Below, one piece after another: positions 33,976-46,994 of a DNA stretch of 64,000 nucleotides. The notes beneath the pieces were generated by a model. The model was not told the origin of the DNA, did no database searches, and was given only the letters and a program-made list of their open reading frames with translations. Source of the stretch: Pestalotiopsis fici W106-1 (lineage: Eukaryota; Ascomycota; Sordariomycetes; Amphisphaeriales; Sporocadaceae); NCBI RefSeq assembly GCF_000516985.1, contig NW_006917092.1, forward strand, positions 5,275,924 through 5,339,923, written 5' to 3'. The number at the start of each line of letters is the position of its first letter. Positions within the stretch are counted from its first letter, which is position 1. Both the position numbers and the translations under genes were made by a program.

Positions 33976-34785
33976 CTATTTCAAGACAGCTTGCAAGCTC
34001 TCCAGAACCTATTTGGTAGTTAGCATTATTATTCTTGTTTTCCCAAAGAGACCATGGGCTCGCATACCTCCAGCTCAATCTTGGCCTCAGCAATGTCCTG
34101 CTCGCTGCCACTGCCGTTTGCAATCTTCTGGGCCTCGGCGATCTGAGACTTGACGGCCTCGGCGCTGAAGTCCTCAACGGGGTAACCCTCAATAGCGTTG
34201 ATGCTCATGGCGGAGTTGGGCTGGACAACGGCGAATCCACCGGAAACTATAGCCAGTCAGCCATGTCGAAACTTTTAGACAAGATATATCGCAGGTCATG
34301 CGGCATCCACGTACGGAAGAACTGCTTGCTGCTGCCACCGTCCTCAATGACCTCAATCAGACCGGGCTTCAGCTGCTCAATGGAGGGAACGTGGTTGGCG
34401 AGGACACCCATCTCTCCGGACTCGGCGGGGATGTTGACCTGAACGACATCCTGGGACTTGTAGATGGACTGTTGCGGCAATTAGCTCGGTTCGTCGCTCG
34501 CATCTGCGATCGGGGCATGGCGGCTTCTGGTGCCCAAGACATTTATCGTCTGTCGGGGTTCGCATCTTCATGGCGAAGCATCGTACCTGGTGGGGGAGAG
34601 CCAAGCTCAGCTTGATCTGTGACGGAGGTCAGCTATGTTGAAAACTGGGAACAGCACGGGCCCGGGATCATGGCAAGACGGACCTTGTCAGGGGCAGCAT
34701 CGGCGTAGGTTCTTCGCTGCAGAGGGACACGGAAAGCTGCGGGACGAGCTCGCAGAGCTGCTCTGGCGACGCGGAAGGAGTTCAT
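33976..34785 (-). CDS. atp16: ATP synthase F1 delta subunit, mitochondrial
   Basis: Five exons on the minus strand: 34785-34684, 34616-34587, 34468-34315, 34246-34068, 34008-33976, giving 165 residues in consistent phase. The N-terminus MNSFRVARAALRARPAAFRV is a typical arginine-rich mitochondrial targeting peptide, followed by a likely cleavage region, RRTYADAA. The mature part contains KIKLSLALPHQ, then VVQVNIPAESGEMGVLANHVPS and SGGFAVVQPNSAMSINAIEG. This beta-sandwich region and the C-terminal helices (from VEDFSAEAVKSQIAEAQK) are those of the eukaryotic delta (bacterial epsilon) subunit in the central stalk of F1Fo-ATP synthase. The length is normal. Exon 2 is only 30 nt, an unusually short exon. 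The downstream neighbour reads the same way but is unrelated in function. Confidence 0.93.
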
Positions 34786-37700
34786 GATGGGTGGTGCTGC
34801 CAATTGGTGGTGATGCGTATCAACCAGCTTCGTATCCGCTCACGATGGTCGTCAATCGCAAATTGAGGAATAATGTTGCTCTCGGGACGAATCGGCAACT
34901 TTGCTCCGAGTTCACGTGCCCAGTGCGTCTTCATAGGACATAGGACCGCTAAAAGCTTGGATTCGAATAGCAGTGAGCTAGCTCATTAGTCACGTGATTA
35001 GCTCTTCCTTGAACGTGGATTTCTGCTGTATGGCCACCAGTTCAAAGCTACATGAGCAAGTTCATTATGTAAAGTACAATTGCTAACGAACCTATTCGAT
35101 TTTCTCATAATGGCGACAAATATCCCCGACAACAAGACCATTTGTTTGAATAACTCCTGAGCCCAGATCTTGTCTTTGTCAGAGGCAGTGTAGGTAAGTA
35201 AGGTATCGGCATTGTCCTACCCGACTTGCTAACAGGTTTCGCCCTCCCCAAGCCACACCACAGAGTCTCAGCCACCTTCAGCACTCTGGGAGCACATTCA
35301 TTGCATCAGCAACGACATAGTAAGCACGTTCTTACCACAAGTGTCAACACCATAATCATCAACGCCATTACTGGCTGCTACCTATCGAGACTTTCCGGCA
35401 TGTGTCCAAGTGTTGAAAATGACTTCAGCTTACAAAATATAATACTCCGCCCCACGCGTGGCACCGTTATGGACCAGTTAGCCTCGAAGTCAAACGTAGA
35501 GAACATTGCACGGCAGTGATTTGTGCTACTAGATGAGGTCTTTCTAGATAGAATCACCGTCTTGATCTCAAGTAAGTTTCGACCGCTAAGATGACGGACG
35601 CCTTCCTGGTGGGCGTACCTTGCATCGTTTCTTACTTGAGATACGCCGTAATGCAAACGACTGTAATACGCGTTGGGTATCGTACCTCACGCTGGGCTGC
35701 AGCACTACCTCTCTCTGTACCCCGTGATCACGTCAATATGCGACGGTCTTCTTGGTATCAAGTTGGGTCTTGATTCAAAATGTTTCGCATTATCAATCAC
35801 ATGCCCCGTACGTCTCTTATTAAGTCACATTTGATATGGCTCTCTGGAGCTCAGCGATTAACCCCCTCCCCCGTTGGGCTCGGTATACCCTTTTCGTCTC
35901 AATCTCCAACCTGCCCAGGTATGGAGCAAACGCAAGGTTGCGGCACTTGATAGCCACCGCCAGTCATCCCACAACCTCGTTGTTTAACGACACTTTTTGA
36001 GGGGAAAAGGACCCGCAAAGGGAGGGAACCCAAAGCATGACCGACCGACTTGGTTGCCAGCATCCCAGTTGAACCAGTGCAGTGGCAGGCCAAGTTTCGA
36101 TTAAACTGCATGCGCTGATGCCGCTATCTCTCTCTGTATTCTAGCGTTCAAACCAGAACAATGCGGGGTTTCATCCAGTTTCCTTAAGCCGACGGCGCCG
36201 CGCAAGCCAACAACTTTGGGCCGTGTGTGGGGTACGAAAGACGGTTGGACGGCTTGCCAAACTCGCACGACTGTCAGCCCGTCAAGACTCAAAAGGATCT
36301 ACGATGCTTTCAGCTTCTCGAATTGAGGTGGTCAGAGCAGCACAAGCATTTGCTGACCGGATCGTACTATCAGCTGCAGAAGCCCGTCCACGAGTATGTG
36401 GTGAAACAGCGAATGGAGAGCGCAACAACAGCATGGGACTTCTTGTACCGCCTATGAGTGCTCTTAAAAAGATGGCACCCGCACCATGTGCGCCACGCAA
36501 GAATGCTTCTATAGATGCGACCCCCGCGAAGCCTGACAGATTTGCACTAGGTTGATTTGATGCGTCGAAGTGGACAATGGTGAAACCCTCAACCTAAGCT
36601 TGAACAGACGATTGACAGTCGGCTGGCAGTCCTCGTGGCTTCTAGTGTTAACTGACAGATTTACATGAATGGCTTAGATGAACATGCTGTTCGCCAGCTC
36701 ATTGGAGAGACAATCATCAAACGGCTACGTAGGCTGGCGATCTACTTGGCACACTAACCCCATTGATTCTCAACTTGGTTATTCGAGGTGGAAAGGTATC
36801 ATTCGTGAACTGCCGCCAGGCATGATTCGTAATGACCCGATTCTCACAATTGTCATGTTTCAGCTACGACGACAAGACGCGGTCCATCAAGACTCTTGAA
36901 GTGCGGGTGGAGAGTGATGTCAGAGGATGCAAGGCGCTGCTGTTGCTAGATCCTGCAAGCCAAGGGTACTCGTCTGAATGCTTTCTTTTTTTAAGCGGCA
37001 GCGCATAAACAGCAACAACACCTGCGCCCCTTGGGTGTAACTGTTTGCGGCAAGGCTGTTCCAAGCAATTGACCAAGGCCGTAGTTCGCAGAACGGGCCT
37101 TGAGTGCAGGTAAACAAGCCAATGTACGTGGTACTTGTATCTAGAGACCAAAGACAACAGTAGGTTAGGGAATTTTCAACAACTGGCCGTACGAACTTCG
37201 CGCCTGGAAGTGTATTGTGCAACCTGGTTTTCTGGGGCAGACAGATTTGGTTATGGAACCTGATATTACAATGTGTTGACGAGGTGATATGTCATGGTCA
37301 CATCAACGGTAGCTGGAGGAATGGAAATACAAAATGGAGATCCTCGACAACAACAATCATGCACCTTTGGAATATCACGCCAAGGGCAGAAACCTATCCA
37401 ATCGTATTCTGTCGTCACTATGAGATCCGGGGGGAACCCCTACTTGACGATCCATCTTTTAGACGAAGAACTCGTGAGGCTTTGTGGTGAGCCCTAAGTC
37501 TAAGAAGCACAGGGGCTGATACTTTGCAATTACCAGATCAGGCAAGACGGGGCAAAAATAGCAGTCAATCAACAATGAGATCGAAGAGATCAACATTCGC
37601 ATATCGCACGAATGGCGTAACTAGCATAAACGAGTTATTGCTGCGCCTGCTGAATATGTGTTGAACTGGTATGCTACGTCGTTTGGTTTTTGCTTTCTTC

Positions 37701-38454
37701 ATATGAGAGTATTACCCGTTTACTTGGATCATTTCCTGTGACGATATAGTAGCCACTCTTGGAGAGATTTTCAATCATATGAGCGCACTGTTGTACAGTA
37801 CACGTGTAGAAGACGCCAGCAGATCAGCAATCGAATGGATGGATCATCGATGTGGATGACAGATGGGGTACCAGCAAGCTTTCTCCTCAGAGTTCAAAGC
37901 CAGCATCTCAATGAAAATCAAATCACTCAAGCCCAAATGAACGAACCCATCAAGGATTTCTCCATGGAAAAGTGACCTACAGTAGTGCACGGAGTGTGCG
38001 CTATTGTAAGAGGAGGCAGTCTGCGAGTCATCCACACTACGATGCATTGGGGTTGATTCATGCAGCAACAATAGCAGCATTCAAATCAAAGCATCTGTCG
38101 GCCGGCAACATTCCAGCATCGAAAAAGTCGACGGCACAGTACACGAGATGCTACGTGCGTACATAGATGTGCGTGCTGGGCTGGGTGGGTACCGGAAACA
38201 TTGCTCGAGGTCCCCATACAATTTCAATTTCCCGCAGAAAGCTTCCGGAGACCAAACCATGACACATGGATTTATTGGAGCTTCTGGTGCCCTGGTCGTG
38301 CAGAATTTGTCTCCGGTTCGCGCACCTCATTCAGCGCCTGCAGCTCGCCGAAATACCTCCTTGGGGGGGCCCCAGGTTCCAGATTCCGCGGCCGCTGGCT
38401 TTTGCCATTGGATTTCAATTTTTACTGTGCCACGGCAATGGCTACAGCCTGTCA

Positions 38455-38473
38455 CCTACCTACCTACCTACCT
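38455..38473. repeat. CCTA microsatellite
   Basis: About four and a half CCTA units. Confidence 0.8.
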
Positions 38474-39291
38474 TGGCCCTACGGTACCTCCCTACTGTGT
38501 ACGTACAGGGCATCTGTGCCCGTGACGGAGGCGCCGGCTTCGAACCCGCACGAATGAATACCAGACGCATGTTAGCTTGGGAAAGCAGACACCGCTCAGC
38601 TGTCATGGAGCGTCTTCCTTTATCGAGCAATATCGAACGTGCCATTGAACAAAAGGTATGTCTCCTTGGTCGCGCTCCTTTCTACGGGGCCAAGACTTTG
38701 CAGCGCCGGGCCACCGCTTTGAAATAGTGAGCAGCAAAATTTGTTTACTCTATCCGCCAGTGCGTGTACTATGTATTTTGGGAACAATAGCTGGTTTTCG
38801 TGGCGATTTCGGCCACAGCAGTAGAAGCGAAAGCCTCTTTCTAATAAGCCTTGGACCTCCTTACTCGGGTCAGACCAAAAGGACAAGCCAATCAGGCCAA
38901 ATCCATTTGTCTGTCTCGCTCAGGCCGCCGTCGGCTTCCAATGCGTGGTAATATGAGTGCGCACGCGAGTCGCCCACACTGTTGGAGATCAGTCTCGATT
39001 CCATTGGTTCTGTTGTCCAAGCAGACATTGCTAGGTATTTCGTACACTGCTACCTTGACTTCTATTACTGTACAGTACGGAATACGCATTTACAGATGGA
39101 TCTTTCGACACTAGACCTCCCCCAGTCTCTCTCTCGAAACCCCACGTCCTCGCTTCCTACCATGCCAACAAACAAAGACCAGTCTGCAGGGCCCAGGGCC
39201 CTAGGTACTAGGGATATTCAATGCCCTGTCCGATCTCACTTCACCCAAGCTAGCTCCTCCCCAATTAGCCCGCTACTTTTGCTGCGGTGAT

Positions 39292-39303
39292 GGGGGGGGG
39301 GGG
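39292..39303. repeat. G homopolymer
   Basis: Twelve consecutive G residues, exceptional in this window and prone to sequencing-length error. Confidence 0.85.
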
Positions 39304-40099
39304 TTTCGATGGTGGTATAAAATGTAGGTAGATAATGTACCTTCTGGCTCCATAGCTAGAAAACGGAAAAGGGTTCTTCGTTTCCCTGCTTTGATCCCCA
39401 TCCCATGCCATGCGGACGCTACCGTAAGCAGGCAAGCCGAGCGCTGGCCATCCACCCATCCCATCCCATCCTACCATCCACCCTGTTCGCCTTCACTGTA
39501 TGTAACCGACCAAGACAAAGAACGAGGGAAAAGTCCCGCATAATACCGACCTTTGAGCCACATAGTACAGTTTCTTACATAGTACGGCGCCTTCAAGCCC
39601 ACACGCGGTTACGTTCAGGTCTAATGTAAGAGCCAACAAAAAAAAAAAGACTTTTTTTCTCATACCGCCTAGTTCATGTCCTCTACCCGCCAGACCGCCT
39701 CTATCTTGCCATCATTGATCCTTTTGCCTTCTTACAGTACCTCTACATATCTCGCGCATTTTAGTAGGCAAAGCGCTGTAAAAGGCTGTGCTGAAATGTA
39801 TGTAAGCCCGTAATCAGTAATGCAGGAGTAATCTATTCAGGTGGTGTTTGTACTGTGTGCCATAGCCTTTCTTGTTCAAATTTTAAATAACACGGGCCAT
39901 GAGCAGTGGAAAAGCCCACATTTGCGCGTATCCCATCCGGCGAGAGATTTTGCTAGGGTGTTTTCGATGGAAACCTTTTTTTTTTCCTTTTTTATTGTTC
40001 TCTGGTTTGCTGGAGCCGACTACAGAGTATATACTGTGTAAATACGGAGTACTTGCGGTACTGTCCGTAGCGTACACTATAATCCCATCCATCCATTCC

Positions 40100-40120
40100 A
40101 TCAATCAATCAATCAATCAA
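40100..40120. repeat. AATC microsatellite
   Basis: About five AATC units. Confidence 0.85.
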
Positions 40121-40986
40121 TGTCCTCCTCCTCATCAGTCGACACGCCCCGACATTGCCCACCCGCCGCTTGCGCCCACAATCAAAAGCTGCATTCTTCC
40201 CATTCCACCGACACACGGCACCGGCACCTTTTTTCTCATCACTCGCCCAAGTGCCCTCTTTTTTTAAAACCTGATCTGGGAAGTTCTACCCAGCCAGGTG
40301 GGCAGCCCGGATTGATTGGATTCACTTCCTGGCATTTCCTGGAATTTTCCCAAAACCTTGCCGTCTTCTTTCTTGTCTGCTACCTACCTACGTAAGGCAT
40401 TACTACCGGATTACTGCAGCGCCTCTTTTTTTGCTTGGTGCTGGCTTGCGACGGATTCCCTTTATTCCCGTTTGCAACTGAACCCGCTACGTCCCGACGT
40501 CATCTCGGCCTACGGCTGTGCTTCCTACTCTTGGTACTTTTCTTGGGGGCAACTCAAAAAGAGCCAAGATTTTCAGAGGGGGACCCTTCACTGCCTTTTG
40601 TGCCCGCGCCCTGCATTTCTTGCTGCAGATCCCCTCGCACATCCACTCAGCATCTCGCACTACGGAATACTACTGCTCCTGCTGCTTCTTCCCAAGACTT
40701 TCTGTCGCCCGTTTGCTGGCTGGTCACCCCCATCAGACGACCAGCAATCTAGCGCCACCCGTTCCATCCCTACCCGACGGCACTTGTGACCGTTCCTGAG
40801 GGACAACAACTTAAACCTACACATTACCAATACCTAACGTACTTCTCTACCTTATACTTTCTAGAAAAGAACGTCTGATCAGAGAACTCAAAACAATCTG
40901 GACTGATCCTTTCTCGAATCCGCCAAACCTCACCCCCTCAACATCCCAGACCTCGACTATTCTACTTGGATACTTACAGATCTACC

Positions 40987-41004
40987 ATGGCCTGCCAATT
41001 ATAG
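40987..41004 (+). promoter_or_regulatory. Short upstream ORF in the leader of the DUF2457-type gene
   Basis: A five-codon frame (Met-Ala-Cys-Gln-Leu-stop) starts in a strong initiation context (CTACCATGG) about 340 nt before the main ATG at 41326. If the transcript begins upstream of it, it could lower translation of the main frame. Transcript extent is unknown, so this is inference. Confidence 0.35.
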
Positions 41005-41325
41005 CAATACGGTCCCTAGGGACAACTTGACACGATCTGTCTGAAGACTGCACCGTATAGTGTATCCTTCGAGGAAGAAAAAAAAAACGCTCCTTGATAC
41101 TCTAAAGTGTCAACAAAACATTCACAGGCTTCCCGCGACGCCTTTCCTGTTTTCGATTTGTTTGGACTACCATATATCTTGACAGCTCGTCAGACATCCG
41201 CATTCGCGACGACAACAAGTTGGAATATATCTTACTACTACGACGCGACCCTTGCCACTTATATAGGCTCTAGGATCGACGACCGCCTCTCTACACACCT
41301 ACCTAAACATTATACTACATTCACC

Positions 41326-43617
41326 ATGACAAACAACTCGATACACGAGTTGGCCACGTCAAATATCTTGGCGTGGTCCTCAATAGGAGCGCATCTTCAA
41401 CATGAACCCGACGAAGAAGTCGCGGCAGACGTTGACGAGCCTCCCGACGATCGCAAGATCTGTAGCAACCAAGCTGAGTTCAAAAGAACCTTGGTTCGAA
41501 AGCATGCGGAACACCCGCAGTCTCTGTTGACTCAGGCCCTACACGGTCAGTCTGACGAGGAGTCATCGCCTCTCGACTTCGTCAGCCTACCACTCAGACG
41601 CCGTTCCATGAACAGCACTGTCAGCTTCGCATCGACTGCAGAGCTTACCTGCGATACTGGACTTACTAGCCCTGCGCGTACTAGCACTCCCAGCCCCCCG
41701 CCCCCGGTTGTCCGCCTTGGGCAGCTGCAACTGGACTTGTTGGAGCCGCGCCCAAAGATAGCCAGCGGATCTTTGACCATGGATCACGACACGACGCCCA
41801 AGAAGGCAGTCGATGTTGCAGCAGAAACTCAATCCAGTGATCCCGTTGTCGAGCAGCTGGCAAAGAAGCGCTGCATCTCATTTGCTTGTGGACCGAAACC
41901 CGAGGCCAAGAAGCCAGCTCAGCCGCTCAAGCTGGACACTGCAGCTGAAACTGCTGTCGAAAAGCCACCTCAGCGCAAGACGTGCATTAAGTTCGCTTGT
42001 CCTTCCGGTCCGGTGCGAAATGCGCCTTCATCCAATAAAGAGCCGGTTCGAGCTGCAGCATCCGATGCTGCACACTCGGCCAAGGCCCGCCGGGATGGAT
42101 CCCCTGCCACTCTCCTGAAACAAAGATCTTCGTCCATTGGCCGCTCCCCTCGATCGCTGACACCTCGCCGTCGGTCGTCGCACAGTCCCGTTGCCGTCAA
42201 GGCAAAGGCATTCCTGACGGCCGATTCCGCCGATCTGAACGGCGAATCGTCCCGCTTTCACGAGTTTGCCAGCGACGAGGTCCGGGAAGATGACTGGATC
42301 CGACAGCAGCTACCTGCTCTGCAGCGACTGACCATTAACGATACTTTGCGAAAGGAAAATGAGATTCGCAAGCTTGGTCAGGAGGCCGAAGAAGAGGCTT
42401 TGCAGGAGGAGTTTGAGGATGAAGAAGTCGATAACGACGACGATGAGGACCAGGATGTGGACGAGGATGAGGAAGAGGATGACCTGGAGGTTGCGGGCTA
42501 TGACGACGTCGAGGATGACCTTTCTGGGTACGGTACCGACGACGATGGTTCCGACGGCTATCACACCGACAACGAGATTGGCTTTGCTGATTCCGATGGA
42601 GATGATGACGATGCTGACGAACTGGAGCTCTGGACGCACGGTCAAGCCGCTACTCTCCCGAATTCTGGCGCCACCCCCATTGCACGTCGCCCATCCATGG
42701 CTGGCAACCGATCAGACTCTTCTTCGTCATCGGAAGCGCCTGCGCCAAAGCGGACCGCTTCCCGGGAGAAGACCAAGCGCATTCGGATCCGACCCGGAAC
42801 ACCTGAGCTTCCAGACAGTACCGACTTTGTCTGTGGTACTCTTGACGAGGACAGGCCGATGGAAGACGCATACATCTCATGCATTGCGCAAAAGAGACGT
42901 GAGAAGATGCATCTGATCCCGCAGGATATTGACCCCAGCTTCCCCACGTCAGAGCCCGAGGACGAAGATGACAAGCCTGGCCACGATAGCGACGAGCATG
43001 TCTGGATCCACGGTGAACTTGAGGATATCAATGGCGAGCCTGAGCGAGCTGACCGCCGGAGAAAGAAGAGCAACCACAACTCTCCCAAGCGGTACCACTC
43101 CCCTCCGCCCAAGCGTCATCATTCACCCGCGCCCAAAAACCGTGGAAGGTCCCCGCCCCCTCGAAAGCTTTTCGATCGTCATTCTCCGAAGCGCGGCGTA
43201 TCACCCCCGCCTCCCGGGCGTGTAATTCGCTCGCCTCCGGCCACGCCTACTCAAAAGGCTACACCCAAAGCTATCGACTTCCAGACACTGGCATCTCGCC
43301 CTGGACTTACGCACACCAAGTCGCTCCCGCGACCTCCTGCTCTGTTTCCCAACAGGTTCAAAGGTCAGCGCAGCAGACAGGCGGCATACACTGGTGCCAC
43401 TGGTCACGTCCGCGGTGCCATTGATATTGTCAAGGGTCTCGAGCACAAGAGACAGCGCCGCAGAGAAAAGTACATCCAGAAGCACTGCAACCGAGCGCGC
43501 AAGGGTCAAGTGGTTGAGAAGAGACCCGAGCCTGGCAAGGGCGCCCAGAGAATGCGTGAACTTGGTCTGCACATGGCTGGCAAACAAGCCAACACGATTC
43601 ACGTTCTCTCGATATAG
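41326..43617 (+). CDS. Acidic, disordered DUF2457-type protein
   Basis: The frame is open from 41107, but the first good start is ATG 41326 in context CACCATG, giving 763 residues. The N-terminus reads MTNNSIHELATSNILAWSS. Two related motifs, KKRCISFACGP (about 180) and RKTCIKFACPS (about 218), each have the form K-x-C-I-x-F-A-C. An Asp/Glu-rich tract spans about 355-440. Proline-rich SPPPKRHHSPAPK-type repeats follow (about 590-630). The C-terminal region (about 690-763) is very basic and looks conserved (GHVRGAIDIVKGLEHKRQRR). This arrangement matches fungal proteins carrying Pfam family DUF2457, whose function is not known. The basic and acidic segments suggest nuclear or RNA/chromatin-associated work, which is inference only. 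Single exon. Confidence 0.8.
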   Translation: MTNNSIHELATSNILAWSSIGAHLQHEPDEEVAADVDEPPDDRKICSNQAEFKRTLVRKHAEHPQSLLTQALHGQSDEESSPLDFVSLPLRRRSMNSTVSFASTAELTCDTGLTSPARTSTPSPPPPVVRLGQLQLDLLEPRPKIASGSLTMDHDTTPKKAVDVAAETQSSDPVVEQLAKKRCISFACGPKPEAKKPAQPLKLDTAAETAVEKPPQRKTCIKFACPSGPVRNAPSSNKEPVRAAASDAAHSAKARRDGSPATLLKQRSSSIGRSPRSLTPRRRSSHSPVAVKAKAFLTADSADLNGESSRFHEFASDEVREDDWIRQQLPALQRLTINDTLRKENEIRKLGQEAEEEALQEEFEDEEVDNDDDEDQDVDEDEEEDDLEVAGYDDVEDDLSGYGTDDDGSDGYHTDNEIGFADSDGDDDDADELELWTHGQAATLPNSGATPIARRPSMAGNRSDSSSSSEAPAPKRTASREKTKRIRIRPGTPELPDSTDFVCGTLDEDRPMEDAYISCIAQKRREKMHLIPQDIDPSFPTSEPEDEDDKPGHDSDEHVWIHGELEDINGEPERADRRRKKSNHNSPKRYHSPPPKRHHSPAPKNRGRSPPPRKLFDRHSPKRGVSPPPPGRVIRSPPATPTQKATPKAIDFQTLASRPGLTHTKSLPRPPALFPNRFKGQRSRQAAYTGATGHVRGAIDIVKGLEHKRQRRREKYIQKHCNRARKGQVVEKRPEPGKGAQRMRELGLHMAGKQANTIHVLSI

Positions 43618-44610
43618 ATCTCTTCGAGACGACAATTTCTTTTTCTTTTCATTGTAGTCCACGGGACGATTCAACCCGTGGCATTTCTGGTGCCTTCATA
43701 TTTTGATGAGATTATGAGCGAGCATTCATCCTGTTCTAGAGCGCGTCGCACTCTGGGGAGCGTCGGTCTCCCCCATGGCACATAGGTTGTCCCGTCTTGT
43801 ACATACAAAAAGTTTAGTTGTTTCTTTTCGGGTCACGAGTTTCCTTTTCATGGCCGTAATCCTCCTGAATGGGGGAGCGGGATCACATCGTCTAGCATAT
43901 TGATGGCCGGTCATTGGCAATTGGGGATACCACTTTGGGGCAAAGCAAAGGCATACGTAGCATCAGGCGGCGAACCGGTGATTTGACAATGGAAATACAC
44001 TTGCCACATTCAGTGGCTGATGATTTATCATTTTACATCTTTCATCTTCATACTGGTGATTTCGTTTGCTTTATGGGCGCTTCTTCGTGACTTCTTTGCA
44101 GACAACTTCTATCAAAAAGGTCCCCGGGAAGGCCATGGCAATCCTTAAGCCAATAAAACTGTCGCCAATGAAGAATGTTTCACTGTTTTTGAATGTTGAA
44201 AATGTGTACAGTCAAAAAAAGGGGCCTCGAAAGGAGAATGCGACGGGACTTGCACAAAGTTGGTGCACAACTTTAATTGCTGCCTCATATTTTAGGCGTA
44301 AAAATTGTTCAAGGTTCAAGTGATCGTTGATTGGACAGATTGTCACAGCGTTCTTGCCAGCACTGCTTTTGCCTTCGTACCAAGGCCCAGGGCCAACCAG
44401 AGCGACGTAACCTGTCGGGCTACATTAAAAGGTACCATCCCGACTTCCCATTGTCGCCGGCCGCGTACAAATTCTACACTACATAACAGCATCATCCATC
44501 AAAGAAGTGATTTCTTTGCCTTCCCCCAAGCAACGACCACTCCTTGTGATCGCTCCCCTTGCAGCACAACCAGCCGACCCCTCACACATAGCGCACAGTC
44601 GACCGTCAAC
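43618..44610. other. Intergenic stretch
   Basis: Contains the 3' flank of the DUF2457-type gene and the promoter/leader of SAR1. No gene, repeat or RNA gene is recognised. Confidence 0.55.
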
Positions 44611-45626
<1,016 letters not shown>

Positions 45627-46994
45627 GCGACACTGAACTGAGAAGGCCGCAATAGAGCGGGGGGTGCCTTTTCATTGGGCACCTTTGCAGACGTAGTTCT
45701 AGACTAGGGCTTGCAAAGAAGAAAGAGAGACAGACGACAATGATGACGAAGAAGTACAATGCTGGAGGGTGGTGTACGAGGTGATAATGCTGATGATCTG
45801 CACGCTTGTTCAAGTGGGATTGGAGTTCTTTTTTATATGACAGCTTGCTGCTTGCATTGTTCATCATTTCGTTATCTTTACACGACGGACTCCTTGGGTT
45901 CTACAGCAGGAGTCCATGGCAATAGAGGCATTTGACAGTTTCCCATGGCAATCGAGTCTGTTGTAATAACTCTGAGCTGTACCTGTTGTGTCCATTATTG
46001 CGTCCATTATTGCCAGTACACGGGTTTGGGGATATACACCGTAACACATGAGTGCCTTCGAACTTGATGCCAAGGCATGTGCAAGATGGCATTCCACATT
46101 ATGCTTCATGTAAGTTGTCTGCACGCTGCCGTGGGTTTCTGTAGATCTCTAATGGGTATCACGGAGAAAGGGCAACCCCACGGCGTCCAAATATGCTCTT
46201 TGCAGCTGTATGCAAATTGTAAGTTATTGCTTTTTTCTTTCTTCCTTCTTAAATCATGATTTCTTGAAAGTTTCTTGTCCAAACTATGAATACGTCTGAT
46301 AACCCAAATAATCATTCCCTCGATTTGAGGCCATCACCAGGCTTGGTATTTATGTTTGTGTCGACTGGTCTCATTGACCCATGTGTGAAAGAAGAAGGTA
46401 CTAAATCGTCATGTTGAATATAGGCGGCTTAACACGTTCCGACCCAAGAAGAAGAAAACATTTATAAACGCTAAGAATGAAGTGTTCAGCTCTTCCCTGT
46501 TCCAAGGTTCAGGGGTCTCCACCAACTAGATTGAGGCTCGGATCTCCTTTGCCCCCACACACAGCTGCTGCTTTCCCCAACCAAATTAAAGCCCGACGGG
46601 GGTGCGGCGACGTCATTTCGGTGCTTGCAGCTGGTGGCTTTGCGGGTGGGTGAGAGAATGAGTGCAATGCCTCGTGAGTAACAGACCTTTGCAGCATCAA
46701 TACACACCTCTGCAACCTACGTAGGTGCCACCTCGACTATTTTGGGTAGAAGATAAATACGCCGCCGGATACGTGCACGCGAATGCGCCGCCACATGAGC
46801 CTCTGGGCGGTACCAGCCTTTTCGTAATACATGTCTTACGACATTGCAGATACAGACGCACACAACTCAACATAGCAGCAGCACACCACCACTCCCAGAG
46901 ACTTTCACTCCACTTCTGTGATTCCTCAAGCACCACGGTCAAGGATCCTTCTCATTATGCAGTGACTCTTCCTGCAATATCTGCCTTTGTGATC
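45627..46994. other. Intergenic stretch
   Basis: Contains the 3' flank of SAR1 and the promoter of the patatin-domain gene. No further gene, repeat family or RNA gene is recognised. Confidence 0.55.

Larger units (their letters stand above)
34786..41325. other. 6.5-kb gene-poor block including a probable long leader
   Basis: No supported gene. Frames up to 157 codons (40316-40789) begin at non-ATG codons or are low-complexity. Simple repeats are present: CCTA units at 38455-38473, a G run at 39292-39303 and AATC units at 40100-40120. From roughly 39800 to 41325 the sequence is rich in C/T and CA, like leaders of long fungal transcripts, and it ends at the DUF2457-type gene. That part may be the 5' untranslated region of that gene. 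Confidence 0.5.

Noticed and set aside
38530..38560. tRNA T-arm-like GGTTCGAA on the minus strand
   Set aside because: The flanking arms do not pair and no acceptor or anticodon stem can be built.
38266..38727. 153-codon plus-strand frame
   Set aside because: No recognisable domain, crosses a CCTA microsatellite, and no supporting exon structure.
40316..40789. 157-codon plus-strand frame
   Set aside because: Starts at a non-ATG codon and looks like translated leader sequence.
41107..41325. N-terminal extension of the DUF2457-type protein
   Set aside because: The frame is open, but the extension has no ATG start and the ATG at 41326 has a strong context; the extension looks like leader.
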